From assembly GCA_959026725.1 (NCBI GenBank), contig CAUFMG010000015.1, positions 13,575 through 77,574 on the forward strand: DNA of 64,000 bases, in the 5' to 3' direction. The stretch is from an uncultured Collinsella sp. GTDB lineage: Bacteria; Actinomycetota; Coriobacteriia; Coriobacteriales; Coriobacteriaceae. Under the pieces are notes generated by a model. It did not search any database, was not told the origin of the DNA, and saw nothing but the letters and a program-made list of their open reading frames with translations. The translations under genes were made by a program, and so were the position numbers. The first letter of the stretch is position 1. Each line of letters starts with the position of its first letter. This document shows, piece after piece, positions 31,823 through 43,282 of this stretch.

Positions 31823-32851
31823 TTAGTTGTGTTTAGTAAGCTCGAGCACGCTGTCCTTTACGATGAGCGCAGGCTCCAAAACCACCTCTTCGGCACGCCT
31901 GCCGCCCTTGCCGGCAAGCCGCTTGGACATGCAGCCAAAAGCATGCTCGGCGAGCACACCCGGATCCTGCTCAATCGCCGTCAGCGCTGGCTCAAAGAGA
32001 ACGTCGGCCGCCGAGTTGTCATAGCTTACGACCGAGATATCGCCCGGAATGCTCTTCCCCATCTCGTGCAGGCGCTTGAGCAAGCCCAGCGCGATGTTAT
32101 CCGAACTTGCAAACACAGCGGTGGCGTCGGTCGCCAGCACCGCTTCCGATGCCTCGTAGGCACTCGGGATGTAATACTCGCTCTCGAACTCCAAGCGCGC
32201 ATCGATGGGCAGCCCCACCTCGCGCAGCGCACGCTCGTAGCCGGCGAGACGCTTGCGGCCCGTGTTGGACCGGCGCGCGTTGACCAGGCAGGCGATACGA
32301 CGGTGACCCTGTTCGATTAGATAGCGGGTGGCCATGTAGCCGCCCATCTCGTGGTCGAACATCACCTTGTCGCACTCGAGCCCCTCAATGGCACGGTCGA
32401 CCATCACGGCAGGGATAGGCAGATGGCTGACTTCTTCGCGCAGGGCGCGGTCGTCGGAGAACTCGTCGCCTACGACCAGGAAGACGCCATCAACGCCGCG
32501 CGTCACCAGCTGGCGCAGCAGCTCCAGATCGTCATCGGCGCTTCCGCCCGAGCTGGTAATGAAGAGCGCATAGCCGTCCTCGCGGCAGCGCTTTTCCAGG
32601 CTACCGGCGAGCGAGGCAAAAAAGCGGCTCTCGATGTTAGGGACGATAAGGCCCAGGGTGCGCGACTCGCGCATGACCAGGCTGCGCGCGATCTGGTTGG
32701 GAACATAGTGGTTGCGCGCCGCGACCTCTTTGATGAGCTTGCGGTTTTCTTCCGAGATGCGACAGGGCCGATTATTGAGCACAAGCGAGACCGACGAGGG
32801 GGAAAGCCCCACCTCCTGGGCGATCTGCTTGAGGGTGACTTTGTTGGCCAT
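31823..32851 (-). CDS. LacI-family transcriptional regulator
   Basis: A 342-residue regulator. The N-terminal helix-turn-helix and hinge read VTLKQIAQEVGLSPSSVSLVLNNRPCRISEENRKLIKEVAA, with QIARSLVMRESRTLGLIVPNI leading into the periplasmic-binding-protein-like core. ASSDNIALGLLKRLHEMGKSIPGDISVVSYD matches the C-terminal lobe. It is directly upstream of xfp on the same strand with the double operator between them, so it likely regulates xfp. Effector unknown. Confidence 0.92.
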   Translation of the reverse strand: MANKVTLKQIAQEVGLSPSSVSLVLNNRPCRISEENRKLIKEVAARNHYVPNQIARSLVMRESRTLGLIVPNIESRFFASLAGSLEKRCREDGYALFITSSGGSADDDLELLRQLVTRGVDGVFLVVGDEFSDDRALREEVSHLPIPAVMVDRAIEGLECDKVMFDHEMGGYMATRYLIEQGHRRIACLVNARRSNTGRKRLAGYERALREVGLPIDARLEFESEYYIPSAYEASEAVLATDATAVFASSDNIALGLLKRLHEMGKSIPGDISVVSYDNSAADVLFEPALTAIEQDPGVLAEHAFGCMSKRLAGKGGRRAEEVVLEPALIVKDSVLELTKHN

Positions 32852-33034
32852 CTCGCTCCTTCCGGGTTTACGCGCAATCTCTTGAAAGTATAGCGACTAC
32901 CCCTCTACCTCGGTGATAAACACTTTACCAATCCGGTAGACGGCTGTTTTATCGCCGCCAGCGCACCAAATCCGTCCGGGTGGGGTATATTGCAATCGAT
33001 TGATGACAACGACCACCAAAAGGCGGATATTCGT

Positions 33035-33997
33035 ATGCACGAGAACGACTTTTTTAACGAGGACCTGCTGTGCGCGCTTGCTGGCGTTGCCGGCGAGGAC
33101 AACGTACTGATGAGCGAGCCCATGCGCGAGCACACCACGTTTAAGATCGGCGGCCCGGCCGACGTCTTTGTCACGCCCGATACCGAGCAGGGCCTCGTCG
33201 CCACGCTCGATACCTGCTATCGCTGCGATCTGCCCCTCACCATCGTGGGCAACGGCTCCGACCTACTCGTCGGCGACAAGGGCATCCGCGGCGTCGTCGT
33301 GGCGCTGGGCGAAGGCCTCTCCGACATTACGATCGACGGCACGCACGTCACGGCAGCAGCGGGCGCGCTGCTCTCGGACGTAGCGGCCGCGGCAGCCGAG
33401 GCAAGTCTCACCGGCATGGAGCCCATCTCGGGCATCCCCGGATCGGTCGGCGGCGCCTGCTACATGAACGCCGGAGCCTACGGTGCCTGCATGGCAGACG
33501 TGCTGGAGTCTGTGCGCGTCTACAAGCCCGCTCGTCAGCTCGACGACGGCACGCGAGGCAGCGGCAACATCATCGAATTCGATGTCGACGAGCTCAACCT
33601 GGGTTATCGCAAGAGCCGCATTGCCGACGACGGCTTTATCGTACTCTCGGCCACCTTCAACCTTGCCCCGGGCAACGCCGCGATGATCAAGGCCGACATG
33701 GACGACTACCGTCAGCGCCGCGAGGACAAGCAGCCGCTCGACATGCCGAGCGCCGGCTCCACCTTCAAGCGCCCCGAGGGCTACTTTGCCGGTAAGCTCA
33801 TCATGGACGCCGGCCTGCGCGGTCACGCCATCGGCGGCGCCCAGGTGAGCGAGAAGCACTGCGGCTTCATCGTCAACGCCGACCACGCCACCGCCGCCGA
33901 CGTCGACGAACTCATCCGCCACATCCAAACAACCGTCAAAGACCAATTCAACGTAGACCTAGAACCCGAAGTCCACCGAGTAGGCGAATTCCTCTAG
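33035..33997 (+). CDS. murB: UDP-N-acetylenolpyruvoylglucosamine reductase
   Basis: MurB reduces UDP-GlcNAc-enolpyruvate to UDP-MurNAc with NADPH and FAD in cell-wall precursor synthesis. It is 320 residues. FAD-binding VGNGSDLLVGDKGIRGVVV and GIPGSVGGACYMNAGAYG are clear, as are the DYRQRREDKQP region and the catalytic serine in SAGSTFKRPEGYFAGKLI. It is the short type I/II form. ATG 33035 has AAGGCGG upstream; an in-frame TTG at 32990 is less likely. Confidence 0.96.
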   Translation: MHENDFFNEDLLCALAGVAGEDNVLMSEPMREHTTFKIGGPADVFVTPDTEQGLVATLDTCYRCDLPLTIVGNGSDLLVGDKGIRGVVVALGEGLSDITIDGTHVTAAAGALLSDVAAAAAEASLTGMEPISGIPGSVGGACYMNAGAYGACMADVLESVRVYKPARQLDDGTRGSGNIIEFDVDELNLGYRKSRIADDGFIVLSATFNLAPGNAAMIKADMDDYRQRREDKQPLDMPSAGSTFKRPEGYFAGKLIMDAGLRGHAIGGAQVSEKHCGFIVNADHATAADVDELIRHIQTTVKDQFNVDLEPEVHRVGEFL

Positions 33998-34002
33998 CAA
34001 AG

Positions 34003-34022
34003 AAGGCCCCGAAAGGGGCCTT
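34003..34022 (+). terminator. Hairpin after murB
   Basis: AAGGCCCC pairs with GGGGCCTT around a GAAA tetraloop. Only a weak T-rich tail (CACCATATTTATT) follows, so it is a modest terminator. Confidence 0.65.
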
Positions 34023-34075
34023 CACCATATTTATTCAGATAACCCAGTCCGGTGTGTCGCGCTCAGGACCCGAGA

Positions 34076-34206
34076 GGGCCGCGATAGTCCGAGAGGCATA
34101 AGGTTGATCGCGAGTTCCGCACGAGCCGGAGAGCACTTAATGTGCTCTCCGTGCGAGCAGGACTGTCCGAGCAGGCAACCTTATGCCTCTCGGACTGTCC
34201 CGGCCC
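34076..34206. repeat. Family B structured palindrome B1
   Basis: Outer arms run from 34076 and to 34206; the perfect part is 21 bp (34086-34106 with 34175-34195). Inside is a second perfect hairpin, GGAGAGCAC-TTAAT-GTGCTCTCC (34128-34150). The unpaired joints ATCGCGAGTTCCGCACG and GCAGGACTGT...AGCAGG are the same in B3 and B4, although the stems share no sequence. It lies between murB and the secreted hydrolase, 10 bp from the hydrolase stop. Confidence 0.85.
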
Positions 34207-34215
34207 AACTTATCG

Positions 34216-35424
34216 TTACGACAGCGCGATACCGCCGAGCCAGCCCCAGCGCACGCCAGAGCCAGTGCCGTAGAACCCAATGAACGAGTCAAGCGACCTC
34301 GACGTGATGGCGCCCTCGTTGCTCATAACGATGCCGCCGCCAACATAGATGCCCACGTGTCCGTACAGCAGACCCGGCGTACCGGTGCCGCTGTGCGACG
34401 AGTCGGCCACGATCATGCCCACCTGCAGCGCCGAGCGGTCGGAGCTATAGCACCATGCGTTAAACATGTCGCACGCATTGCCGCCAAAGTAGCCAACGCC
34501 GGCGTTACGGAAGACATTGGTGACCCACGCCGCGCACCAGTTCTGACCCGGCGAAGGCGTGGAGTAGCACGCGTTGACGACGGCCTGTTGTTTGCCCGAG
34601 CCGGCATTCTGTTGCGGGGTTCCGGGCGCATACGATCCGCCACCCGAGCTTGAACCACCCGAGTAGGAATTGTTCTTGTTCGCGGCAGCCGCGGCGGCAG
34701 CGGCAGCCTTCCTGGCAGCTTCCTCGGCCTGGGCAGCAGCGAGAATCTCGGAATCGCGCTGAGCCATGAGCTCCTTGACGTCGTCAGAAAGACCGTTCAG
34801 CACAGTCTGGACCTCTTGCTGCTTGGCCTGCATGTCCTGCATCTGAGCAGTCTGCTGGTCCTTGAGCTTCTCCAAGTCGGCCTTCTGCGACTCGAGCTCG
34901 GTCTTTTGTGCATCGAGCTCTTCTTGAATGGTTTGGATGTCCTCGATGGCGTCGCGGTCGCTCTTGTTGATCTTCTCGACGTAATGCGCGTTAGCGACGA
35001 GCTCCTCAAACGAGCCCGAGGCCAATAGCAGCGACAGGATGTTGGTGCCGCCCGACTTATAGCTGGCGGCTACGCGATCGGAAAGATCGCCGCGCTTCTT
35101 TTTGAGCTCGGCCTTCTTTTCATCGATCTGGGCCTGCGTATCGTCGATCTTGCCCTGCACGCCCTCGATATCGTTGAGGGTCTGGGCATTCTTGTTGGCC
35201 AGCGCCGCGTACTCGTTTGCGATGCTGTCGAGCTGAGCCTGGACCTCGTCGAGCTGGGCCTGGGCCGCATTCAGTTTATCAGTGGTTTCCTTCGTGGCCT
35301 CAGCCGCATGCGCATGGATGGGCAGGCCAAAAAGAACGGCCGCAGAAGCGGCACCGAACAGCGCCTTGAGGGCGGTGCGGCGCGAAAGCTCCTGGGAAAG
35401 GATGGAATTGCTGTTTGGTGACAT
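34216..35424 (-). CDS. Secreted coiled-coil peptidoglycan hydrolase, PcsB/CwlO-like
   Basis: A 402-residue exported protein. An N-terminal twin-arginine-like signal (SRRTALKALFGAASAAVLFG, cleavage near AHAAE) is followed by two long coiled coils (about 40-125 and 140-240), an Ala-rich and Ser/Gly linker, and a cysteine-peptidase-like C-terminal domain (about 280-400). That domain has GQNWCAAWVTNVFRNAGV (probable nucleophile Cys) and YGHVGIYVGGG (probable His). It lacks the DCSG motif of typical NlpC/P60, so it may be closer to CHAP-type amidases. Probable role: septal or lateral wall cleavage. Start ATG 35424 has GGAGT upstream. Confidence 0.78.
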   Translation of the reverse strand: MSPNSNSILSQELSRRTALKALFGAASAAVLFGLPIHAHAAEATKETTDKLNAAQAQLDEVQAQLDSIANEYAALANKNAQTLNDIEGVQGKIDDTQAQIDEKKAELKKKRGDLSDRVAASYKSGGTNILSLLLASGSFEELVANAHYVEKINKSDRDAIEDIQTIQEELDAQKTELESQKADLEKLKDQQTAQMQDMQAKQQEVQTVLNGLSDDVKELMAQRDSEILAAAQAEEAARKAAAAAAAAANKNNSYSGGSSSGGGSYAPGTPQQNAGSGKQQAVVNACYSTPSPGQNWCAAWVTNVFRNAGVGYFGGNACDMFNAWCYSSDRSALQVGMIVADSSHSGTGTPGLLYGHVGIYVGGGIVMSNEGAITSRSLDSFIGFYGTGSGVRWGWLGGIALS

Positions 35425-35694
35425 ATCTACTCCGTTACATGTTTATTTATATGTCGCTCAACGCATACATATTAGCGCACATCCGACGCGTCCCAACGAT
35501 TTCCACGAACGGCAGCGAACCATATGTCGGCGGTCAGCGGCTTGTAAGCATATGTCAAAGAGATGGCACAGCGTGCGAGCTCTATTATGAGTACGTTAAC
35601 ATAATCGTCTGCTTTTCCTGGCGTGCGCGTTTTGGGCGCCCTTGCCTGCGCTATACTCCCCTCAAGAAGTGTTCCTGATTCGATAGGAGACTAC

Positions 35695-36756
35695 ATGTCC
35701 GAAGCACTCGACCCCAAAGACACCTGCGTCCTCGTTACCGGTGGCGCCGGCTTTATCGGCTCGCACACCGTCGTTCAGCTGCTCGAGGGCGGCTACCAGG
35801 TCGTCATCGTCGATGACCTCTCCAACTCCAGCGCTGTCGCCGTCGACCGCGTCAAGACCATCGTGGGCGAAGAGGCCGCCAAAAACCTCACCTTCTACGA
35901 GGCCAACGTGCTCGACCGCGAGGCCATGAACAAGATCTTCGATACCCATCAGATCGACCGCGTCATCCACTTTGCCGGCTTTAAGGCCGTCGGCGAGTCG
36001 GTGAGCAAGCCCGTCGAGTACTATCACAACAACATCGAGAACACCCTGGTGCTCGTCGACGTCATGCGCAACCACGGCTGCAAGTCCATCATCTTCTCGA
36101 GCTCCTCGACCGTCTACGGCGATCCGGACAACCCGCCCGTCACCGAGGAGGACCCCAAGAAGCCCGCGACCAACCCCTATGGCTGGACCAAGTGGATGAT
36201 CGAGCAGATCCTCATGGACGTTCACACCGCCGACCCCGAGTGGGACGTCGTGCTGCTCCGTTACTTCAACCCCATCGGCGCCCACCCGTCGGGCCTGATC
36301 GGCGAGGACCCCAAAGGCATCCCCAACAACCTGGTGCCCTACGTTGCCCAGGTCGCCGTCGGTAAGCTCGAGGCCGTTCAGGTCTTTGGCAACGACTACC
36401 CCACCCCCGACGGCACCGGCGTGCGCGACTACATCCACGTGTGCGACCTGGCATCGGGCCACGTTGCCGCGCTTAACTGGATGAACGGCAAGACCGGCGT
36501 CGAGATCTTCAACCTGGGCACCGGCACCGGCACCTCGGTGCTCGAGGTCGTCGCCGCCTTCTCCAAGGCCTGCGGCAAGGAGCTGCCCTACGTGATTCGC
36601 GAGCGCCGCGCCGGCGACATCGCCGCCAACTGGTGCGATGCCTCCAAGGCCGAGCGCATGATGGGCTGGAAGGCCCAGTACGACATCGCGGACATGTGCC
36701 GCGATAGCTGGAACTGGCAGAGCCACAACCCCAACGGCTTCGCCGACGCCGAGTAG
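35695..36756 (+). CDS. galE: UDP-glucose 4-epimerase
   Basis: GalE interconverts UDP-glucose and UDP-galactose using bound NAD. It is a 353-residue extended SDR: TGGAGFIGSHTVVQLL at the N-terminus, FAGFKAVGES, SSSSTVYGD (catalytic Ser) and NPYGWTKWMIEQIL (YxxxK), then RYFNPIGAHPSGLIGEDP. ATG 35695 has AGGAGA upstream; the in-frame ATG at 35623 runs through the promoter region (TATACT at 35652). A strong terminator follows, so it is probably monocistronic. Confidence 0.96.
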   Translation: MSEALDPKDTCVLVTGGAGFIGSHTVVQLLEGGYQVVIVDDLSNSSAVAVDRVKTIVGEEAAKNLTFYEANVLDREAMNKIFDTHQIDRVIHFAGFKAVGESVSKPVEYYHNNIENTLVLVDVMRNHGCKSIIFSSSSTVYGDPDNPPVTEEDPKKPATNPYGWTKWMIEQILMDVHTADPEWDVVLLRYFNPIGAHPSGLIGEDPKGIPNNLVPYVAQVAVGKLEAVQVFGNDYPTPDGTGVRDYIHVCDLASGHVAALNWMNGKTGVEIFNLGTGTGTSVLEVVAAFSKACGKELPYVIRERRAGDIAANWCDASKAERMMGWKAQYDIADMCRDSWNWQSHNPNGFADAE

Positions 36757-36778
36757 CAAAACCCTACATACCGCTCTT

Positions 36779-36812
36779 GCCCCGATCTCACGTTGTGAGG
36801 TCGGGGCTTTTT
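36779..36812 (+). terminator. Intrinsic terminator after galE
   Basis: GCCCCGATCTCAC pairs with GTGAGGTCGGGGC (one mismatch) around a 3-4 nt loop, followed by TTTTTC. Confidence 0.92.
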
Positions 36813-36823
36813 CATGGCATGTA

Positions 36824-36835
36824 ACCATTCGCCGA
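36824..36835 (+). promoter_or_regulatory. Shared upstream motif, copy 4 (ACCATTCGCCGA)
   Basis: ACCATTCGCCGA lies 142 bp before the malQ start, in the same orientation as the copies at the Amadori and ABC operons. Confidence 0.35.
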
Positions 36836-36856
36836 AAATCGACCAACTTTTTTATC

Positions 36857-36884
36857 TTGCCTGTACATGTTTAAACAATATGTT
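36857..36884 (+). promoter_or_regulatory. malQ promoter with GntR operator in the spacer
   Basis: A -35 TTGCCT (36857-36862) and a -10 TATGTT (36879-36884) are 16 bp apart. The site ATGTTTAAACAA (36867-36878) fills the spacer. Close copies of this 12-mer occur at the ABC importer and PTS promoters. Confidence 0.6.
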
Positions 36885-36976
36885 TTACGATAGGCGTATC
36901 GAATCAGGACATCGGAGGCGGACTGCACACCCATCGGCAGGCCGACCCCACAACAAGAAGGTTGGTGAGCGCATTC

Positions 36977-38482
36977 ATGGAGCGTGCAAGCGGCGTCCTC
37001 ATGCCCGTCTCATCTCTGCCCGGACCATACGGAATCGGCGGATTTGGCTGGAATGCCTACGACTTCGTCGATTTTCTCGCCTCGTGCAAACAACATTACT
37101 GGCAGATTCTGCCCCTTACGACGACCAGCTATGGCGATTCGCCCTATCAGTCGTTCTCGGCCCGCGCAGGCAACCCCAACTTTATCGACTTTGCCGAGCT
37201 TATCGAGGCAGGGTATCTGAAGCAGCGCGATATCGATGGCGTGTATCTGGGATCCGACCCCAGCAATGTCGACTACGGTGCCATCTTTGGTGGCCGCCGT
37301 CAGATTCTCGACCGCGCCGCCGAGCGCTTTGCCACCGACAAGCCGGCCGATTTCGATGACTTTATCCAGGCCAACGAGGGCTGGCTCATCCCCTACTGTG
37401 AGTTCATGACCGTCAAAGAGGAGTGCGGTCTCAAGGCGTTTTGGGAGTGGCCCGCGGAGCTCCGCACCCGCGGCGAGGCTTCCGCCAAGGTCTGCGCCGA
37501 CCATCCGGCGCGTATGCTCTACCACCAGATGACGCAGTACTTCTTCGATCGCCAGTGGAGCCGCCTCAAGGCCTATGCCAACGAGCGCGACATTCTCATC
37601 ATCGGCGACCTGCCCATCTATGTCTCGCGTGACTCCGTCGAGATGTGGGCGACGCCCGAGCTCTTTAAGATCGACGCCGCCGGCAATCCCGTGAGCGTCG
37701 CCGGCACGCCGCCCGACCAGTTCTCGGCCACCGGCCAGTACTGGGGCAACCCCATCTACGACTGGGGCGCCATGGAGGCGGATGGCTTCTCCTGGTGGGA
37801 GGGCCGCATTCGCGCCGCCCTCGACATGTACGACGTCATCCGCCTGGATCACTTCCGCGGCTTCGAGGCCTATTGGGAGGTGCCGTTCTCCTCGCCCGAT
37901 TCGTCCTACGGTTCGTGGACGCAGGGTCCCGGCCTCAAGTTCTTCAAGACGCTCGAGGAAAAGCTCGGCACGCTGCCCATCATCGCCGAGGACTTGGGCT
38001 TCCTCACCCCCGGCGTCATCGACATGCGCGACAACTCGGGCTTCCCCGGCATGAAGATCCTGCAGTTTGCCTTTGAGGGCACCAACTCGTACTACCTGCC
38101 GCATAACTACATCGCCAACACCGTCGCCTATGTGGGCACCCACGATAACGAGACGGCGCGCGGTTGGTTTGAGGGAACGGCCACCCCGCGTCAGCGCGAG
38201 CAGGCCGCCCTGTATACGCATCAGCGCGACGGCGAGCCCATCACCGATGCCCTCAATCGCACCATCGCCGCCAGCGTGAGCGACACGTGCATCTACACCA
38301 TGCAGGACCTGCTCAACTTGGGCAACGAGGCGCGCATCAACACCCCTGCCACGCTGGGCGGCAACTGGACCTGGCGCATGCTCGACGGCGCCATCACCCG
38401 CGAGCTCGAGCACAAACTCACCGACTGGACCGAGACCTACTTCCGCATCCCGTCGGAAGCCGAAATCGAGCTTCCTCAATAG
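36977..38482 (+). CDS. malQ: 4-alpha-glucanotransferase (amylomaltase)
   Basis: MalQ transfers glucosyl chains between maltodextrins, freeing glucose. About 501 residues, GH77 family. ERASGVLMPVSSLPGPYGIGGFG opens the protein. IGDLPIYVSRDSVEMW, IRLDHFRGFEAYWEVP (nucleophile Asp), IIAEDLGFLTPGV (acid/base Glu) and GTHDNETARGWF (third Asp) are clear. I chose ATG 36977; a GTG at 36962 is the alternative. It works on maltose and maltodextrins and is followed by glycogen phosphorylase. Confidence 0.95.
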   Translation: MERASGVLMPVSSLPGPYGIGGFGWNAYDFVDFLASCKQHYWQILPLTTTSYGDSPYQSFSARAGNPNFIDFAELIEAGYLKQRDIDGVYLGSDPSNVDYGAIFGGRRQILDRAAERFATDKPADFDDFIQANEGWLIPYCEFMTVKEECGLKAFWEWPAELRTRGEASAKVCADHPARMLYHQMTQYFFDRQWSRLKAYANERDILIIGDLPIYVSRDSVEMWATPELFKIDAAGNPVSVAGTPPDQFSATGQYWGNPIYDWGAMEADGFSWWEGRIRAALDMYDVIRLDHFRGFEAYWEVPFSSPDSSYGSWTQGPGLKFFKTLEEKLGTLPIIAEDLGFLTPGVIDMRDNSGFPGMKILQFAFEGTNSYYLPHNYIANTVAYVGTHDNETARGWFEGTATPRQREQAALYTHQRDGEPITDALNRTIAASVSDTCIYTMQDLLNLGNEARINTPATLGGNWTWRMLDGAITRELEHKLTDWTETYFRIPSEAEIELPQ

Positions 38483-38530
38483 GAGCTACCGCGCCCGACC
38501 CCTCCCCACCGTGCGGACGCGCTTGCTTTT

Positions 38531-38570
38531 CCCGCGCGAGGCCACCCCAATCCCCTCGCGCGGGCTTCTT
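38531..38570 (+). terminator. Hairpin between malQ and glgP
   Basis: CCCGCGCGAG pairs perfectly with CTCGCGCGGG around a 14-nt loop, followed by CTTCTTATG. The T-run is weak, so partial read-through into glgP is likely. Confidence 0.6.
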
Positions 38571-38610
38571 ATGAATTGCAGACATGAAACAACCCATCAC
38601 AGGAGAAAAC

Positions 38611-40878
<2,268 letters not shown>

Positions 40879-40907
40879 TTTCGCTTCCCTTACCCATCCT
40901 CCTGAGA

Positions 40908-40939
40908 AACGGAGTCGTGGCAACACGGCTCCGTTTTTT
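40908..40939 (+). terminator. Intrinsic terminator after glgP
   Basis: AACGGAG.CGTG pairs with CACG.CTCCGTT around a GCAA loop, followed by TTTTTT. Confidence 0.92.
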
Positions 40940-41067
40940 GTGCCCGCACGTTACCCTGTGACCCGACTCGACCAAACAATCTCAATCTATAACAACTACT
41001 CAATCAAAACGGCCCTACCCGTTACAGATCGAGACAAACGACCGGCCAGACAACCCCAACACAAAGA

Positions 41068-41106
41068 AAGGCTCCCCTCTCGCCCAGTGGACGGGAGGGG
41101 AGCCTT
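41068..41106 (-). terminator. Terminator of the ABC importer operon
   Basis: On the minus strand AAGGCTCCCCTC pairs with GAGGGGAGCCTT, followed by TCTTTG. The stem is strong and the T-run modest. The 296-bp convergent gap between glgP and the ATPase gene holds the two terminators; nothing else was seen. Confidence 0.8.
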
Positions 41107-41174
41107 ATATGTGACCGCGGCAAAAGGATGGCAATACCGCAGTCGCCCAAAGGGAGGGCCCGGATGCACCGGGC

Positions 41175-42374
41175 CTAGATAAGGTTCTTGCCAGAGACCT
41201 TATCGAAGAGGTGGGTCGCGTTCTTCTCGAACTTGAACCAGATGGGGTCGCCCGCCTTGAGCGCACCCTTGGCCTCAAGGTCGACAACGGGAATGATCAG
41301 GACGAACTGGCCATCGGGAGCAGTCACGTGGACATGCTCGGTCGAACCCATGAGCTCGGTCACCTCGACGGTACCCTGGAGCGCGCCCTCCTCGCCCTTG
41401 TCGGCAAGCAGAATCTGCTCGGGGCGCACGCCAGCCGTGATCTCCTTCACGTCGCCGCCGTCCCAGTTGAGGGCAAGCTGAGCGCAGGTCTCGGGGGCGA
41501 GCGCCACGTTCATATCCTCGGTCTTGACGGTAAAGCCGTTGCCCGAGCGCACCAGCTGGGCATCGAAGAAGTTCATCTGCGGCACGCCGATGAAGCCGGC
41601 GACGAAGATGTTCGCGGGATGGTTGAAGACCTCCTGCGGGGTGGCGATCTGCTGGACGACGCCGTCCTTCATGACCACGATACGGTCACCGAGGGTCATA
41701 GCCTCGGTCTGGTCGTGAGTAACATAAATGAACGTGCCCTTGATCTCGTGGCGCAGCTTAATGAGCTCGGCACGCATCTGGTTACGAAGCTTGGCGTCCA
41801 GGTTGGACAGCGGCTCGTCCATCAGGAAGACCTTGGGGTCACGCACGATGGCGCGGCCGATAGCGACACGCTGGCGCTGGCCGCCGGAGAGCGCCTTGGG
41901 CTTACGGTCGAGGTACTCGGTAATGCCCAGAATCTCGGCAGCAGAACGAACCTTGCGGTCGATCTCGTCCTTGGGAACCTTCTTGAGCTCGAGCGTAAAC
42001 GCCATGTTCTCGTACACCGTCATATTGGGGTACAGAGCATAGCTCTGGAACACCATGGCAATGTCGCGGTCCTTGGGCGCCACGTCGTTGACGCGCTTGC
42101 CGTCGATGAGCACGTCGCCCGAAGTGATGTCCTCCAGGCCAGCGACCATGCGCATCGTCGTGGACTTACCGCAGCCAGACGGGCCAACGAGAACGACAAA
42201 CTCCTGGTCATGCACGGTGAGATTAAAGTCCTCCACCGCGAGCACGCCGTCCTCGGTAACCTTGAGGTTGTGCTTCTTCTCCTCGGTCTTCTTCTTTTTG
42301 CCAAAGAAGCCCTTCTTTTTGGACTCGTTGTTGGGATACACCTTCTGAACATGTTTGAGAACGATCTCGGCCAT
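41175..42374 (-). CDS. Sugar ABC importer ATPase, MsmK/UgpC/MalK family
   Basis: A 399-residue ATP-binding subunit with GPSGCGKSTTMR (Walker A), FQSYALYPNMT (Q-loop), LSGGQRQRVAIGRAI (signature), VFLMDEPLSNLDAK (Walker B/D-loop), YVTHDQTEAMTLGDR (H-loop), and a C-terminal TOBE domain. An unusual Lys/Glu-rich insertion (about residues 17-36, KKKGFFGKKKKTEEKKHN) sits between the first two strands. It completes the importer with two permeases and a binding protein upstream. Confidence 0.93.
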   Translation of the reverse strand: MAEIVLKHVQKVYPNNESKKKGFFGKKKKTEEKKHNLKVTEDGVLAVEDFNLTVHDQEFVVLVGPSGCGKSTTMRMVAGLEDITSGDVLIDGKRVNDVAPKDRDIAMVFQSYALYPNMTVYENMAFTLELKKVPKDEIDRKVRSAAEILGITEYLDRKPKALSGGQRQRVAIGRAIVRDPKVFLMDEPLSNLDAKLRNQMRAELIKLRHEIKGTFIYVTHDQTEAMTLGDRIVVMKDGVVQQIATPQEVFNHPANIFVAGFIGVPQMNFFDAQLVRSGNGFTVKTEDMNVALAPETCAQLALNWDGGDVKEITAGVRPEQILLADKGEEGALQGTVEVTELMGSTEHVHVTAPDGQFVLIIPVVDLEAKGALKAGDPIWFKFEKNATHLFDKVSGKNLI

Positions 42375-42442
42375 GTCTTTACCTTTCGATATGCGGCGCC
42401 GCGCTGAGGGGCGCCGCAGAAACTTGCAAAACAGTTACGGCA

Positions 42443-43282
42443 TCAGCCCTTGACGGCACCTGCCACCACGCCGTCGATGATGTACTTCTGACAGAGGATG
42501 TACATGATAACGATGGGGATAACGACCATCATGATGCAGGCCATCATGGGGCCGAGCTCGACGTGGCCGTAGCCGCCGCGGAAGTACTGGATCAAGATAG
42601 GAATGGTCTTGTACTTGGTGGAGTCGAGCGTAAGGTAGGGCAGCAGATAGTCGTTCCAGACCCACATGGTCTCGAGGATGCCGACCGAAAGATAGGTGGG
42701 CTTCATGATGGGAAGGACGATCTTAAAGAACACCTGGACCGGGTTGCAGCCATCAATCATGGCCGCCTCCTCGATCTCGAGCGGGATGTTCTTTACAAAA
42801 CCGGCGAACATAAAGACCGCCAGGCCCGCGCCAAAGCCGAGGTAGATAAAGCAGATGTTGAACGGCGTGTTGAAGCCGATGCGGTCCGCCAAATTGGACA
42901 GCGTGAACATGAGCATCTGGAAGGGCACGACCATCGAGAACACGAACAGGTAATAGAAGAAGTTCGAGATCTTGTTGTTGACACGAACCACGTACCAAGC
43001 GCACATGGAGCAGCACACCAAGATCAGCACGACCGACGTGACCGTGATGATGAGCGAGTACATAAATGCCGAGGCAAAGCCCTGCTCGTTAAGGGCGTGC
43101 ATGTAGTTTGCGAGGCCGTTGAACGTCTCGGGCGTGAGCAGATCGAATGCCGTGGTGGTGCTGATTGCAGTCGCTTTCTTAAAAGAATTAAGCGCAATCA
43201 TGAACACGGGGTAGATCCACGCGAGCGACAGGATCGTAAAGAAAATCGAGAGCGCGCGGTTGATAACCTTATCGCGTTTCAT
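42443..43282 (-). CDS. Sugar ABC importer permease, MalG type
   Basis: A 279-residue, six-helix permease. The EAA loop contacting the ATPase reads EEAAMIDGCNPVQVFFKIVLPIMKP. The N-terminus has a cytosolic stretch before helix 1. Its start codon overlaps the stop of the preceding permease in a TAATG arrangement. Confidence 0.93.
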   Translation of the reverse strand: MKRDKVINRALSIFFTILSLAWIYPVFMIALNSFKKATAISTTTAFDLLTPETFNGLANYMHALNEQGFASAFMYSLIITVTSVVLILVCCSMCAWYVVRVNNKISNFFYYLFVFSMVVPFQMLMFTLSNLADRIGFNTPFNICFIYLGFGAGLAVFMFAGFVKNIPLEIEEAAMIDGCNPVQVFFKIVLPIMKPTYLSVGILETMWVWNDYLLPYLTLDSTKYKTIPILIQYFRGGYGHVELGPMMACIMMVVIPIVIMYILCQKYIIDGVVAGAVKG

